A stretch of DNA of 64,000 nt from Phycisphaerales bacterium (GCA_029213305.1 JARGPA010000002.1:1-64000); one strand, 5' to 3'; positions 17,630 to 27,488 are shown, counted from the stretch's first letter. Program-made: numbers and translations. The notes: a model not told the origin generated them from the sequence alone.

Positions 17630-18666
17630 ACGATCCACTTCTGACATCTAAATTAGAAGCTTGGTTTACATCCAACGCTCGTGATCTCCCGTGGAGAACT
17701 TCACATCGCGATCCGTACCATTCGCTTGTTTCTGAGATCATGCTTCAACAGACTCAAGTTTCGAGAGTGCTCGAAAAATTCCCGACATTTATTGAGAAGT
17801 TCCCAACTGTCGATTCCCTTGCGAACGCAACTGAAGACCAAGTCCTCGCGATGTGGGCCGGACTCGGATACTACAGACGAGCGAGAATGCTTCACGCATG
17901 CGCCAAAGCCATCGTTTCAGAACATCAGAGCATTGTCCCCAGTTCTGTTGAAGAACTCCTCAAACTTCCCGGGATTGGACGATACACCGCGGGTGCGATT
18001 GCATCGATGGTGTTTCATCAACGAGCTCCCATTGTTGACGGGAACATCACTCGTGTTCTCCTTCGTTTACACAATCAACCCATCCCTCAGACAGATAAAA
18101 AAACCGTCGACTGGGCGTGGTCGCGAGCAGACGATATTGTCAACTCGTCACAGAACCCCGCGTGCTTGAACGAAGCAATGATGGAACTAGGCGCAACAGT
18201 GTGCACACCCAAGAACATCCGTTGCGATCAGTGTCCAATCATTGCGCATTGTCAATCTCGCAAAGCGGGAACGACAGAATCGATCCCGTTACCCAAACCA
18301 CGTGCTAAACAGCGAAAGCTCTACTGTTCGAGCATTGTGTTCACCCAGAACCAGTCCGTGCTCATCGAGCGACGAGATTCAAAGGGGATGTGGTCAAATA
18401 TGTATCAGGTGCCGACGATCGAAAGAGAAGATCGACAACCGACTCCTGAGGAAATCACTACCCACCTCGGCGTCGGCGCAGATTCTCTTGAACCTGCAGG
18501 GAGTTTTACGCATATCACGACCCATCGGATCGTTGAGTTTGACATCTATCGCTCAAAGAAGGCTATCAAGGGTGCAGATTTGAACTATCGGACCATCAAA
18601 TCTCTTGATGAGCTCGCTTTCTCTAATGCACAACGGCGGATCTTATCCATCGTCGAAGCTCTTTGA
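17626..18666 (+). CDS. mutY: A/G-specific adenine DNA glycosylase
   Basis: 346 residues. It removes adenine mispaired with 8-oxoguanine. Catalytic Glu37 lies in SEIMLQQTQV, the helix-hairpin-helix LPGIGRYTAGAIA at 114-126, and the catalytic Asp138 in VDGNITRVLLRL. A 4Fe-4S site follows the C-x6-C-x2-C-x5-C pattern (Cys193, 200, 203, 209). The C-terminal 120 residues have the NUDIX-like fold used to read 8-oxoguanine. It is translationally coupled to the Nfu-N gene and followed after 16 bases by a glycosyltransferase. Confidence 0.96.
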   Translation: MNDPLLTSKLEAWFTSNARDLPWRTSHRDPYHSLVSEIMLQQTQVSRVLEKFPTFIEKFPTVDSLANATEDQVLAMWAGLGYYRRARMLHACAKAIVSEHQSIVPSSVEELLKLPGIGRYTAGAIASMVFHQRAPIVDGNITRVLLRLHNQPIPQTDKKTVDWAWSRADDIVNSSQNPACLNEAMMELGATVCTPKNIRCDQCPIIAHCQSRKAGTTESIPLPKPRAKQRKLYCSSIVFTQNQSVLIERRDSKGMWSNMYQVPTIEREDRQPTPEEITTHLGVGADSLEPAGSFTHITTHRIVEFDIYRSKKAIKGADLNYRTIKSLDELAFSNAQRRILSIVEAL

Positions 18667-18682
18667 ATCCTACAATGACTCA

Positions 18683-19432
18683 ATGCATATCGCAGTCATC
18701 ATCCCAGTCTACAACGAGCAAACATTGTTGCCTTTGTTGTTTAATCGACTCGTCAATACGCCGCCGTCAAAGACCAGCGATGGCCAGGTTTGTAAAAGAA
18801 CCATCTTTCTCGTAAACGATGGATCAACGGATAACTCGAAATCCGTCATTGATCAACTCGCAGAACGCGATGACACCGTCGCAATTCATCAGCCTTCAAA
18901 TCAAGGCAAGGGTTCTGCACTCGCAGCGGGAGTATCCGCAGCAATTGAGCAAGGCGCCGATGCGTTGATTATTCAAGATGCTGATCTTGAGTACGATCCT
19001 CATGAGCACGATTCAGTATTAAAACCAATAATTGATGGCCGAGCAGACGCCGTCATCGGGACTCGGTTCCTTGGACAAACACATCGAGTATTGTACTATT
19101 GGCACTCAATCGCGAACCGATTGATCACTGTGACAAGCAATATGATGAGCAATCTGAATCTCACAGACATTGAATGTGGATTCAAAGCGTTTACACGAGG
19201 CGCGATACAAAACATCACGATCACTGAGAAACGATTCGGAGTTGAACCCGAGTTGATTGCAAAGCTCGCAAAGGCACGGATTGTCGACAACGACACGAAC
19301 AACCTTCGCCCGTTGCGAATCTATGAAGTCCCTATCTCCTATTCGGGGCGGACATACGAAGAAGGCAAGAAGATCGGTTGGAAAGATGGGTTTGAAGCCA
19401 TCTGGTGCATCTTCAAGCACAACCTGTCATAA
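18683..19432 (+). CDS. Family 2 glycosyltransferase (dolichyl/polyprenyl-phosphate mannosyltransferase-like)
   Basis: 249 residues from the ATG at 18683, chosen because the family begins with I-A-V-I-I-P-V-Y-N-E; the frame is open further upstream but only inside mutY. Nucleotide-sugar binding motifs are VNDGSTDNS and the DxD-like QDADLEYDP, with VIGTRFLG after it. There is no membrane helix, as in DPM1-type enzymes that transfer a sugar from a nucleotide donor to a polyprenyl phosphate. The acceptor and sugar are unknown. Likely in the same transcript as mutY. Confidence 0.88.
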   Translation: MHIAVIIPVYNEQTLLPLLFNRLVNTPPSKTSDGQVCKRTIFLVNDGSTDNSKSVIDQLAERDDTVAIHQPSNQGKGSALAAGVSAAIEQGADALIIQDADLEYDPHEHDSVLKPIIDGRADAVIGTRFLGQTHRVLYYWHSIANRLITVTSNMMSNLNLTDIECGFKAFTRGAIQNITITEKRFGVEPELIAKLAKARIVDNDTNNLRPLRIYEVPISYSGRTYEEGKKIGWKDGFEAIWCIFKHNLS

Positions 19433-19457
19433 ACACGAACAGATCATCTGAGTTAGA

Positions 19458-19961
19458 TCATGCTCTTGGATCAGAGTTTTCGATTCCCTTTGCGGTCTGC
19501 GCCGCGCGGAATGCATCGTACTTCTCTGCGATTTCTGGGTATTTCAGCGCGAGGATCGATGCGGCTAAGAGCCCTGCGTTTTTGGCGCCTGCTCTACCGA
19601 TTGCAACTGTTGCGACTGGGATCCCGCCGGGCATTTGAACTGTTGAGAGCAAACTATCGAGTCCTTTGAGATCTGGACTTGATACTGGAACCCCGATCAC
19701 AGGTAACGGCGTGTGAGCCGCGACGACTCCTGCGAGATGTGCGGCACATCCTGCACCTGCGACAATCACTTCGACCCCGCGATCGCGAGCAGAGCTCGCG
19801 TGATCTGCAGCGAATTCAGGAGTTCTATGTGCGGACATGACCTTCGCTTCATTCGGGATACCGAGGTCGTCAAGGACGATACAGACTTGCTCCATAACGC
19901 CGGACCAGTCGGACTTAGAACCCATAATCACGGAGACGAGTGGTTTTGTTGAGTTGCTCAT
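19458..19961 (-). CDS. purE: N5-carboxyaminoimidazole ribonucleotide mutase
   Basis: 167 residues from the ATG at 19961. PurE converts N5-CAIR to CAIR in purine synthesis. Family marks are VIMGSKSDW near the N-terminus, MSAHRTPE, and [28 protein letters not shown] reading that begins inside the preceding gene is less likely. It is the last gene of a leftward run with two PsbP-like membrane proteins and an LpxR-like gene; the gap to the preceding gene is 22 bases. No purK is adjacent, so either it is elsewhere or the enzyme acts in the other class; the MSAHRTPE form supports the N5-CAIR mutase class. Confidence 0.95.
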   Translation of the reverse strand: MSNSTKPLVSVIMGSKSDWSGVMEQVCIVLDDLGIPNEAKVMSAHRTPEFAADHASSARDRGVEVIVAGAGCAAHLAGVVAAHTPLPVIGVPVSSPDLKGLDSLLSTVQMPGGIPVATVAIGRAGAKNAGLLAASILALKYPEIAEKYDAFRAAQTAKGIENSDPRA

Positions 19962-19983
19962 GCCCGATGGTATGCAGATGAAA

Positions 19984-21603
19984 TTATGGGTCAATAGCTG
20001 TGTCGTTCAATGAAGGTTCAACAAGCAGTTTGAATGAGTTTTCAAACAACTCATACCCGGGATTCGTCAGATCTAGTGATGATTCTGCTTGGTATTTTCC
20101 TATGACAACAATCCGTCCATCCTCCAGAGGCACATAAAACTTTCGGAACTGTCGAAATCCTGCTAACGATTCACGGAGTTGCCCTTTGATACCAACCCCG
20201 GTAAGCCCGAGCCAGGAGTTCATCGGTTCGTAGGAAATCAGCACATCGTCTATTGAATGCCTGAGATACATGTCGAGTTCTGCTTGAGGACTCAAATCTC
20301 GATCGTAAATATTCACTGAGAAGTTTGAATATTGCTTTGCTGAGACTTCCAAATTTTTGAACGGCTCTCTCTCTGATTCAATCAGGTGCCAATTTCCTGG
20401 AGCTTGAAATGAGAACTCTCCACGATCCACTTCCATCGGATTCTCAATATCTGGAACAATCTGATACAGATCTCCAATCGATATTGAGTTTACGATTTGA
20501 AAGACTGCTCTCTTAGACGCTTCCCAGTATCTCTTCGATGCGATCGAACGGAATAACACATCATGATCTACATCAAAGTGAACAAGCAAGTGATACATCC
20601 GAAACTGCTTGCCATCTTTAGTGAGATCATAATCTGCTCCAATTCCAGAATGAACACCCATCTTTGATCTTGGTTCAGGAGATGATCTCGTTACCTCATA
20701 CCCTTGTTGATTCAAACGACCGAGATCTTCTTGAACAAGATCTGCACCCTCTCGAGGCTGAACGACAATAAGGAACGCACCATCATCCAAAGTTGATTCG
20801 ATGTAGATCTGGAGTGGATTACTTTCGTATGGAGATTCAACAACTTCCCAGTCATCTGGATGATCGAATACGACAACCTGATTCTGGAACTCTCTCGGAT
20901 GTTGAGTATCTGGTAAAAGCACACTACCTGTTGAAGTCAGCATGCTGTATGCGATTGACACAAGGATGCTGAGTCTAAAAACGAGCGGCAGAACAAGGAA
21001 CAGGATGCTTGCCCAAACAATCCGGACTCGAAAACATGCGATCACTCCAATGAAGGCCACAATCGGACCCATGATTGTAATCAATGCAGCGAGTAGATTG
21101 AGCAAGCTCAAAGGTTGAGCAATGAACTCACGCAAATTATCGTATTTCCATGTCAGATAAATCAATAGAAGCAACAGCGGAACTTCTTCAACAAGCTTGG
21201 ATAAGCAATGAATCCGTGTGGATCTATTCCATTGATTTCCGCGAACGCCGCAGATTCGAAGTCTGAGCCATGTCCATAATCCTCCTAGGCCATAACTAAA
21301 GATGACGCCTCGTAGAATCCCGAATGCGATAATAAACAACCAAAGTTTCGTCCATGTATCGAGATCAAATGGTAATGTCTCAGGAATATGTCTCGTTCGA
21401 TTGATCGCAGTATTCGACATCGCAGAGGCACCAATCACCCAAGCTGCGAGAATTACCCAAAGAATGTTCGCGTGAATACCCCATGTCACAAAGAACTTCC
21501 CAGGACGGATCCACAACATAAACGGATGTAAAGGGTTTAGTCTTTGTTTTTTGCTTGCATCAACTATGTAGCCGTACTCTGGGTTTTGATTGAACTCATT
21601 CAT
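19984..21603 (-). CDS. Membrane protein with Yip1-like region and two PsbP/DcrB-like domains (paralogue 1)
   Basis: 539 residues; ATG at 21603. The N-terminal 240 residues contain about five or six membrane helices (for example around 44-60, 88-105, 150-165 and 180-225) preceded by an aromatic-rich PGKFF segment, a layout like Yip1-domain proteins. After the last helix come two extracytoplasmic domains, each opening with a strand-turn like [13 protein letters not shown] or [14 protein letters not shown], typical of the Mog1/PsbP/DcrB fold. It is clearly a duplicate of the next gene upstream: same helix layout, two domains, and a shared C-terminal [17 protein letters not shown] motif. Function unknown; a role in envelope homeostasis is only a guess. 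Confidence 0.8.
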   Translation of the reverse strand: MNEFNQNPEYGYIVDASKKQRLNPLHPFMLWIRPGKFFVTWGIHANILWVILAAWVIGASAMSNTAINRTRHIPETLPFDLDTWTKLWLFIIAFGILRGVIFSYGLGGLWTWLRLRICGVRGNQWNRSTRIHCLSKLVEEVPLLLLLIYLTWKYDNLREFIAQPLSLLNLLAALITIMGPIVAFIGVIACFRVRIVWASILFLVLPLVFRLSILVSIAYSMLTSTGSVLLPDTQHPREFQNQVVVFDHPDDWEVVESPYESNPLQIYIESTLDDGAFLIVVQPREGADLVQEDLGRLNQQGYEVTRSSPEPRSKMGVHSGIGADYDLTKDGKQFRMYHLLVHFDVDHDVLFRSIASKRYWEASKRAVFQIVNSISIGDLYQIVPDIENPMEVDRGEFSFQAPGNWHLIESEREPFKNLEVSAKQYSNFSVNIYDRDLSPQAELDMYLRHSIDDVLISYEPMNSWLGLTGVGIKGQLRESLAGFRQFRKFYVPLEDGRIVVIGKYQAESSLDLTNPGYELFENSFKLLVEPSLNDTAIDP

Positions 21604-21636
21604 TCGTTACACACCAAACATAATTATGAGCACTGT

Positions 21637-23328
21637 TTATCGAACTTGGAATGTCGATTTAATCAGTTCAAATCCAGATGAATAAAAATCAACGACTTCC
21701 GTTGGGACGACTTCTCGAACTTCTATCAATCGTCCATCGGGTAACTCTGAGATCATGAACTTTGCTTCTCCGAGTGTGCCGTCATCATAACTAACTTGCC
21801 CTTGAGCGCCGAATCCTGTGAGGCCCAGCCATTCTTCGAGGGGCTGTTCATTGATCAATCGTGAATCATCGGAGTAAGAATCAATTGTCAACCCGAGCTC
21901 TGCTCTTGGGCTCAGAGTCGATTCATAGAGCATGACTCGAAAGTATCCCCAACCTGGTGTTTGAACAATTATTGAGATATCCCCTTTGGAGATTGACCCA
22001 TCTTCGTTTGTTGAGTCTTCTTCTTCGTATATGTCTAGCCACCAGTTTTGAGGAATTTCGTACTCAACGACATCCTTGCGAACGGTATATGTAGACTCGA
22101 TGTTCGTAATGATCTCGCTTGGTTTTGTCACTTGGAGTGAACTAATGATCTGTTGATACCCAGGTTTGAGCACTTCCCAAGATCGAACGTCAACAAGAGC
22201 AATCACGAGCAGATGTGTGTTTCCTTCGATTTGGCACTCGAAGAGTCGCATTAAAAACTCTGACCCTTTGAGTTCGACTTGGTACTCAAACCCTCTGCCT
22301 TCAAACCCACCTTGCATCGATAACTGCTTGGGGTTCTTTTCAAAGACTAAACCAACGTCATTTTCATAAAAACTGCGAGTGTCCTCAATGAGATCTTCAT
22401 CGGTATCGATATTTCGTACTGCGAGCTCAAAGTACGCATCTCCAACGATTGGTTCGATCTCAACCCAACTCTCAGGACCTGGCACTTCCTCATCGTTGTT
22501 GATGAACCAGTTTGATGGATAGTTGAATACGAATGATTCGCCTCGATATCGTGAGGGTTGATCAGTTGCAGGTTCTGCAGCGAATCCGCTAAACAAGATC
22601 ATTCCTATTAAAAATGCGATCCCGATTATTCTCAGGATGATTGGTAGAACAAGGAACCAAACGATTGCCCATATTTTCTTCACAGGAAAAACTGCTCGTG
22701 TTCCAAAGTACAAAGTAAACGAAGACCAAATCTCCAGAGCAATTACTAATCCAGCAAATGAGAGAGCTTCAAACGTAGATGAATCCTGAACATAACCACT
22801 GAGTGAATCGAATTTGAGTGACGCAACACCGAATATGAGTAGAACCAATGTGTGCTTCATGATTCCTGCGCTCATATACACACGAGATTTTATATCCCAC
22901 TCTCGATTTTGAACATTACACATGGAGAGTCGCAGGCCATACCACCAAGTACCGAGACCGAAAGCGATGGCTCCTCGGATGATTCCCGCAATTACAACTA
23001 TGATCCAAAACTCAACCCAATTGTTTGGAGACAAAGGCATTTCCTTACCTAATGACAGTCGATTCTCAAACGTCGCAGCGACTTGAGAGGCGCCTGCCAT
23101 CCAAATAATTAGAAAGAGCAACCATCCGGGTATATGAACTGCGAATGATCTCATGAATTGACTGGGTTTGAAAAAGAATGCCCAAGGAAGTCCTAAGAAC
23201 GAAACACTCCCTTTGTCCGCGGCGATTGCTTCTTCACCAAACTGGCCTTCGTCAGGCGCTTTCCACTGGCCTGCGTCTGCGTCATAATGAATATCTCCCC
23301 ATTGCTGGGGTTCTTGGTTCTCATTCAT
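21637..23328 (-). CDS. Membrane protein with Yip1-like region and two PsbP/DcrB-like domains (paralogue 2)
   Basis: 563 residues; ATG at 23328 with GAGGAT upstream. Same plan as the following gene: a soluble N-terminal 45 residues, five or six membrane helices (about 68-85, 109-130, 155-170, 185-205, 220-250), then two PsbP/DcrB-like domains opening with SFVFNYPSNWF (about 285) and VVEYEIPQNWW (about 425). The C-terminal EEWLGLTGFGAQGQ matches its paralogue. The spacing is 16 bases to the upstream lpxR-like gene and 33 to the downstream paralogue, so a common transcript is likely. No enzymatic motif was seen. Confidence 0.8.
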   Translation of the reverse strand: MNENQEPQQWGDIHYDADAGQWKAPDEGQFGEEAIAADKGSVSFLGLPWAFFFKPSQFMRSFAVHIPGWLLFLIIWMAGASQVAATFENRLSLGKEMPLSPNNWVEFWIIVVIAGIIRGAIAFGLGTWWYGLRLSMCNVQNREWDIKSRVYMSAGIMKHTLVLLIFGVASLKFDSLSGYVQDSSTFEALSFAGLVIALEIWSSFTLYFGTRAVFPVKKIWAIVWFLVLPIILRIIGIAFLIGMILFSGFAAEPATDQPSRYRGESFVFNYPSNWFINNDEEVPGPESWVEIEPIVGDAYFELAVRNIDTDEDLIEDTRSFYENDVGLVFEKNPKQLSMQGGFEGRGFEYQVELKGSEFLMRLFECQIEGNTHLLVIALVDVRSWEVLKPGYQQIISSLQVTKPSEIITNIESTYTVRKDVVEYEIPQNWWLDIYEEEDSTNEDGSISKGDISIIVQTPGWGYFRVMLYESTLSPRAELGLTIDSYSDDSRLINEQPLEEWLGLTGFGAQGQVSYDDGTLGEAKFMISELPDGRLIEVREVVPTEVVDFYSSGFELIKSTFQVR

Positions 23329-23344
23329 TTATTGATCCTCTTCA

Positions 23345-24436
23345 TCAGTTTGGAAGATTGAACGAGCAACCAAAGTAGATCGCCCCCCACGATTGACCAC
23401 CGGGTTGTGATTCAAAGTTTTCTGTCTGGTATGTTTGTGACCAACCTGCGTAGAACTTCTTGTATCGCGTTACAACACCCACTGTTGCTTGCCCTACCAA
23501 CTCTTCTGAATCGACAGATCGACTTGATGCAAAGGTGTTGCCGTCTAGGAAAATATTGTGTGCGACAGCATCGACCCCAAGGGTTGCGTAGACATAGAAC
23601 GAAAACTTGTCTTTCCCCCATGCCGCCGCGTGGGCTGTATGATCTTTATGTCCAAGGAACGATGCGGGACCGAAGTCATCGGGGAGATGAATCCCGCCGC
23701 GAAGCGTAACTTGTCCCTTTGCTTTTATCGATACGTTTCCCAAGTCGAATCCGACTGCTGGGAGCATCTCGAACTCAGCGCCCAGGATCTCGCCGCGTCT
23801 TGATTTCCAAGTCCGTTCGTATGTAAAGTTAATCGCGAGTTCGTTAGCGAGTTGATGTCCCCACCCTTGTGGTTCATCTTGGTCTGGGAATGTGTGATGA
23901 ATCCACCTCTGGATCATCTCTCCTTGAGATCGTTCCCCAACAACCCCGAGATCAAGTTCGAAGTGGTCGTGTTTATCTTTATCTGCTCTTTGGAACGAGA
24001 ACCCAAAGTAGAGATACCCCGAGTATGGATGATCCGTCGTCGGCGGATTAGGGTCAATGATCGTCTCTCCTGTATAGATCCGTTGTTTGAGCGCGATCCC
24101 TAAACCAAACTTTGGGTCATCCCAACTTCCAGGGGGAGCAAGCAGTTTTTTCAAGCTGTCTGTGAATTGGGGATCGAGTGAGAGCTCGAAACCAACTCCG
24201 TTGGTATAGAAACGATCACTGTTGTTACCAACCTTTGGAACAGTTCCATCGTTTTCCCAGTAGACCGTGAAATCTCGGCCTCGAAGATCTTTGAGGGACC
24301 AGGATTCGCTTGAATCGACAAGATTACTGAGTTGTGTCGAATCAGGATCAGCACTTAGATCAAGATCATCTTGAGCAATCAACACAGACGAGAAAAGACA
24401 ACACATGAGTACAGGAATGAATCGAGGGTATCGCAT
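23345..24436 (-). CDS. Outer-membrane lipid A deacylase, LpxR family
   Basis: 363 residues with a signal peptide (1-22). LpxR is an outer-membrane beta-barrel that removes the 3'-acyloxyacyl group of lipid A. Seen here are the family's N-terminal Asn-Asp pair (62-63, in YWENDG), the DRFYTNG motif (Thr78, Asn79), and the GVVGERSQGEMIQRWIH helix with its His. The rest alternates as expected for barrel strands and ends in a Phe-x-x-N-Leu-Pro-Asn tail. It heads the leftward run to purE. Assignment rests on motif recall; acyl specificity is unknown. Confidence 0.82.
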   Translation of the reverse strand: MRYPRFIPVLMCCLFSSVLIAQDDLDLSADPDSTQLSNLVDSSESWSLKDLRGRDFTVYWENDGTVPKVGNNSDRFYTNGVGFELSLDPQFTDSLKKLLAPPGSWDDPKFGLGIALKQRIYTGETIIDPNPPTTDHPYSGYLYFGFSFQRADKDKHDHFELDLGVVGERSQGEMIQRWIHHTFPDQDEPQGWGHQLANELAINFTYERTWKSRRGEILGAEFEMLPAVGFDLGNVSIKAKGQVTLRGGIHLPDDFGPASFLGHKDHTAHAAAWGKDKFSFYVYATLGVDAVAHNIFLDGNTFASSRSVDSEELVGQATVGVVTRYKKFYAGWSQTYQTENFESQPGGQSWGAIYFGCSFNLPN

Positions 24437-24454
24437 AGAACTACGATATAAGAA

Positions 24455-24484
24455 ATCACCCGCCGAGTCATGACAGCGGGTGAT
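24455..24484 (-). terminator. Probable terminator of the PEP-CTERM-like gene
   Basis: Stem ATCACCCGC / GCGGGTGAT (24455-24463 and 24476-24484), followed on the minus strand by a short T-rich stretch (TTTCTTAT). It lies 36 bases past the stop at 24521. Confidence 0.65.
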
Positions 24485-24520
24485 AATGTTGAATATGTAT
24501 GGAATGAATTTGTATAGAAA

Positions 24521-25303
24521 CTATCTTCGCCGGCGTGAGACTCCCAAAATCCCAAAACCGATGATTGCGATTCCGGATGGTGCAGGTACCGGAGCAGTTG
24601 TGATGATCAACTTAGGTACAGGGAATCCAGTTTCCATCCCATCTGCAACCACATCTGTGAGTCCAAAGAGGAACTCGAAAAGCGCGTCAGGTTCAGGATC
24701 GAATGAATCCATCTTTCCAGTTATCATAAATGCAGTATCACTCATAAACGCAGTTTCCATATCCATGAGCGCTGCTGCGCTGAGTTCCATGGAGACTTCA
24801 CCTGGTAAGGACATGTCGTCGAACCCGGTTTCTGCGTACAGCTCACCCGTACCCATTGTGTCAAATATTTCATCTGGACCCATTCCAGATGACTCTGGAT
24901 CTGCAAATGTGAGATAGTCTGATGTCGTAGATGTAAAACTTGCGGCTTCAAAACCATCAGTCATATTCGCGATGATTCCTCCAAATGTAAGTTCGAGAAC
25001 AAACTCGACTCCAACGATCATTTCTCCATCTGGAATGAGTACATCCGATAGATCAAACGCAAAGAAAGTTCTGCGTTCAGTCGTCGTAAATCCGCCGACG
25101 GTGGTTCGGCCTAGGAAATAGTTTTGGAAGGTCATGTCATTATCCGGGATCAACGGATCTCCCATTTCAGGGGGTGCATAAAACCCTCCAAGATGAAACG
25201 ACTCAACTTCAGTCACTCCAGCATGAGCGATCGCGCTCGACGCAAGAATTAAACCGGCCCCTAGTGTTACAATTTGTTTCGTGCTCATTCGATTCTGATA
25301 CAT
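24521..25303 (-). CDS. Secreted protein with PEP-CTERM-like C-terminal sorting signal
   Basis: 260 residues from the ATG at 25303, where GAGGG gives a ribosome site; a second ATG five codons on has none. Signal peptide about 1-28. The C-terminus has VPAPSG, a short hydrophobic helix IAIIGFGILGV and a final SRRRR: the three parts of the PEP-CTERM signal recognised by exosortases, with PAPSG in place of PEPS. The body is acidic and rich in Met, Asp and Phe, with no domain I know; it resembles the beta-sandwich bodies of other PEP-CTERM proteins. No exosortase gene is in the window. This is a second C-terminal sorting type beside the Gly-Cys-Pro tail. Confidence 0.8.
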   Translation of the reverse strand: MYQNRMSTKQIVTLGAGLILASSAIAHAGVTEVESFHLGGFYAPPEMGDPLIPDNDMTFQNYFLGRTTVGGFTTTERRTFFAFDLSDVLIPDGEMIVGVEFVLELTFGGIIANMTDGFEAASFTSTTSDYLTFADPESSGMGPDEIFDTMGTGELYAETGFDDMSLPGEVSMELSAAALMDMETAFMSDTAFMITGKMDSFDPEPDALFEFLFGLTDVVADGMETGFPVPKLIITTAPVPAPSGIAIIGFGILGVSRRRR

Positions 25304-25311
25304 TTGATGCC

Positions 25312-25375
25312 CTCAAGGTAAAAGAGATGTGTCTACAGAGATTCCTCTGGTTCTAGACCTCCAGTATACCTTGAG
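25312..25375 (-). promoter_or_regulatory. Inverted repeat overlapping the Shine-Dalgarno of the PEP-CTERM-like gene
   Basis: CTCAAGGTA (25312-25320) and TACCTTGAG (25367-25375) are perfect 9-base arms 46 bases apart, just before the start at 25303. On the minus-strand mRNA the proximal arm TACCTTGAG runs into the GAGGG ribosome site, so pairing would partly hide it. Whether the transcript includes the distal arm is unknown. Confidence 0.35.
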
Positions 25376-25475
25376 TGCTGACACTCTTGGTAGGAAATTA
25401 ATGAGAACTATGATCGCGACCTGTGTTGACATATTGACAAGTTGCAAACAAAGTGCAATCAGATCTACAAATTGA

Positions 25476-27488
25476 TCAATCCTCATTCCCAGAGAGCTTT
25501 GCAACGACGGAGAAATCCTCAAGCGTACTCATATCTTGGGTGATATTCGTATCTCCCGCGGCGATCGAACGAAGTAATCTTCGCATGATTTTCCCTGAAC
25601 GAGTCTTGGGAAGCGCTGCGGTAAACCGAATCATGTCTGGTTTTGCAATCGCGCCAATGTCTTTTGCTACATGATTACGTAACGCTTTGATGAGTTGATC
25701 TGATGCTTCAAATCCTGGCGCAGGGGTTACGAACGCCGCGATACCAGTCCCTTTGATTTCGTGAGGCATCCCGACAACTGCTGCTTCGACAACGCTTTCA
25801 TGCGCTACGAGTGCACTTTCAACTTCCATCGTTCCCAATCGATGTCCTGAAACATTGATCACATCATCTGTTCGCCCCATGATCCAGAAGTTGCCTTGCT
25901 CATCGCGACGAGATCCATCACCTGCGGTGTAGTAGAGATCGTCGCCTTTGGCAACCGTGCTCCAATATGTATCAATGAAGCGTTGACGATCGCCGTACAC
26001 TCCACGGAGCATTGAGGGCCATGGTTTACGGATAACCATAAGCCCACCTTCGTTTTCGCCTGCAACATTACCGATTTCATCTGTGACTGCTGCGTCAATC
26101 CCGAACATTGGTAGCGTACAGCTTCCTGGAGTTGTAGGAGTTACTCCTGGGAGCGGAGTGATGACATGTCCACCTGTTTCGGTTTGCCAATACGTATCCA
26201 CGATTGGACAAACTCCTCGCCCGATCTTGTTACGGTACCACATCCATGCTTCTGGATTGATTGGTTCGCCAACAGTTCCTAGGAGTTGCAACGAGGAGAG
26301 ATTGCAAGATTCGGGATGTTCGTCCCCCCACTTCATGAACGCACGGATCGCAGTTGGAGCAGTATAAAACTGTGTAACTTGGTGACGATCGACTATTTGC
26401 CAGAAACGAGACGCGTTTGGGTAATCTGGGCCGCCCTCGAACATCAGTGTCGGGACTCGGTTTGGGAGAATGCCGTAGACTATGTATGAATGTCCTGTAA
26501 TCCATCCACAGTCCGCGGTGCACCAGAAAACTTGGTTCTGATCTGGAATCAAGTTGAAAGTGTACTTGGACGTCATGTATGTGAAAGTCATATATCCACC
26601 AGTTGTGTGGACAATGCCCTTTGGTTTCCCTGTGGAACCAGAGGTATAGAGCAAGAAGAGCATGTCTTCAGCTTCTAGTTCTTCGCATGGGCATTCACTC
26701 GAGGCTTTCTCCATCTCTTCTTTCCAACAGAGATCGCGTTCATTCCATTGAATATCGTTGTGACATCTCCCGTAACACAGCACATGCTCGACAGGTTGTT
26801 CGCCTTGCTCTTGAAGTAAAGCTATTGCATCGTCAACATTGTTTTTGAGAGGAACTACTTTCCCTCTGCGCCATGATCCGTCGCAAGTGATAATCATTTT
26901 CGATTTTGCGTCGTGTACACGATCCGCGATTGCTTGAGCGCTGAATCCACCAAAGATAACAGAGTGCGGGGCGCCGATACGAGCGCACGCGAGCATCGCG
27001 ATAGCAAGCTCGGGGACCATACCCATATAAATAGTTACGATGTCGCCTTTACCGATCCCGTTTGATTTGAGGACATTTGCTAATCGCGAAACTTCTTCTT
27101 GAAGTTCTTTGTATGAAACCGTTCGTAGATCAACGGGACTCCCTGTTTCATCAACAGGTTCCCCTTCCCAGATGATCGCGGGATCATCGCCGTGCCCTGA
27201 GTCTACTTGTCGATCGACGCAGTTGTAACAGACATTTGTCTTACCCCCTAAGAACCATTTCGCGTCGGGCGCGTTCCACTCGAGTACAGAATCCCATTCT
27301 TTAAACCAATGGAGTTCACTTGCGACTTTGTCCCAGAATGTTTCTGGAGAATCAATAGATTCTTTGTACATCTCGTTGTATTGATCGAGAGAAGAGATGA
27401 GCCACTTTTCAGCGCCGACATCTGATGCCGCAGGCGCTTTGAAGATACGGTTTTCTTGAAGTACCGATTGAATAGATTTCTCTGACAT
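25476..27488 (-). CDS. acs: Acetyl-CoA synthetase (AMP-forming)
   Basis: 670 residues, slightly longer than the usual 650. ATG at 27488 with GAGGAG upstream. It activates acetate to acetyl-CoA through acetyl-AMP. The P-loop-like motif YTSGSTGKPKG is at 281-291, the WCTADCGWITGHSY and YTAPTAIRAFM segments follow, and the C-terminal lid has the catalytic Lys633 in PKTRSGKIMRR, the site commonly controlled by acetylation. No acetyltransferase or deacetylase gene is adjacent. Monocistronic by layout: 172 bases to the downstream gene and 70 to the upstream one. Confidence 0.97.
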   Translation of the reverse strand: MSEKSIQSVLQENRIFKAPAASDVGAEKWLISSLDQYNEMYKESIDSPETFWDKVASELHWFKEWDSVLEWNAPDAKWFLGGKTNVCYNCVDRQVDSGHGDDPAIIWEGEPVDETGSPVDLRTVSYKELQEEVSRLANVLKSNGIGKGDIVTIYMGMVPELAIAMLACARIGAPHSVIFGGFSAQAIADRVHDAKSKMIITCDGSWRRGKVVPLKNNVDDAIALLQEQGEQPVEHVLCYGRCHNDIQWNERDLCWKEEMEKASSECPCEELEAEDMLFLLYTSGSTGKPKGIVHTTGGYMTFTYMTSKYTFNLIPDQNQVFWCTADCGWITGHSYIVYGILPNRVPTLMFEGGPDYPNASRFWQIVDRHQVTQFYTAPTAIRAFMKWGDEHPESCNLSSLQLLGTVGEPINPEAWMWYRNKIGRGVCPIVDTYWQTETGGHVITPLPGVTPTTPGSCTLPMFGIDAAVTDEIGNVAGENEGGLMVIRKPWPSMLRGVYGDRQRFIDTYWSTVAKGDDLYYTAGDGSRRDEQGNFWIMGRTDDVINVSGHRLGTMEVESALVAHESVVEAAVVGMPHEIKGTGIAAFVTPAPGFEASDQLIKALRNHVAKDIGAIAKPDMIRFTAALPKTRSGKIMRRLLRSIAAGDTNITQDMSTLEDFSVVAKLSGNED

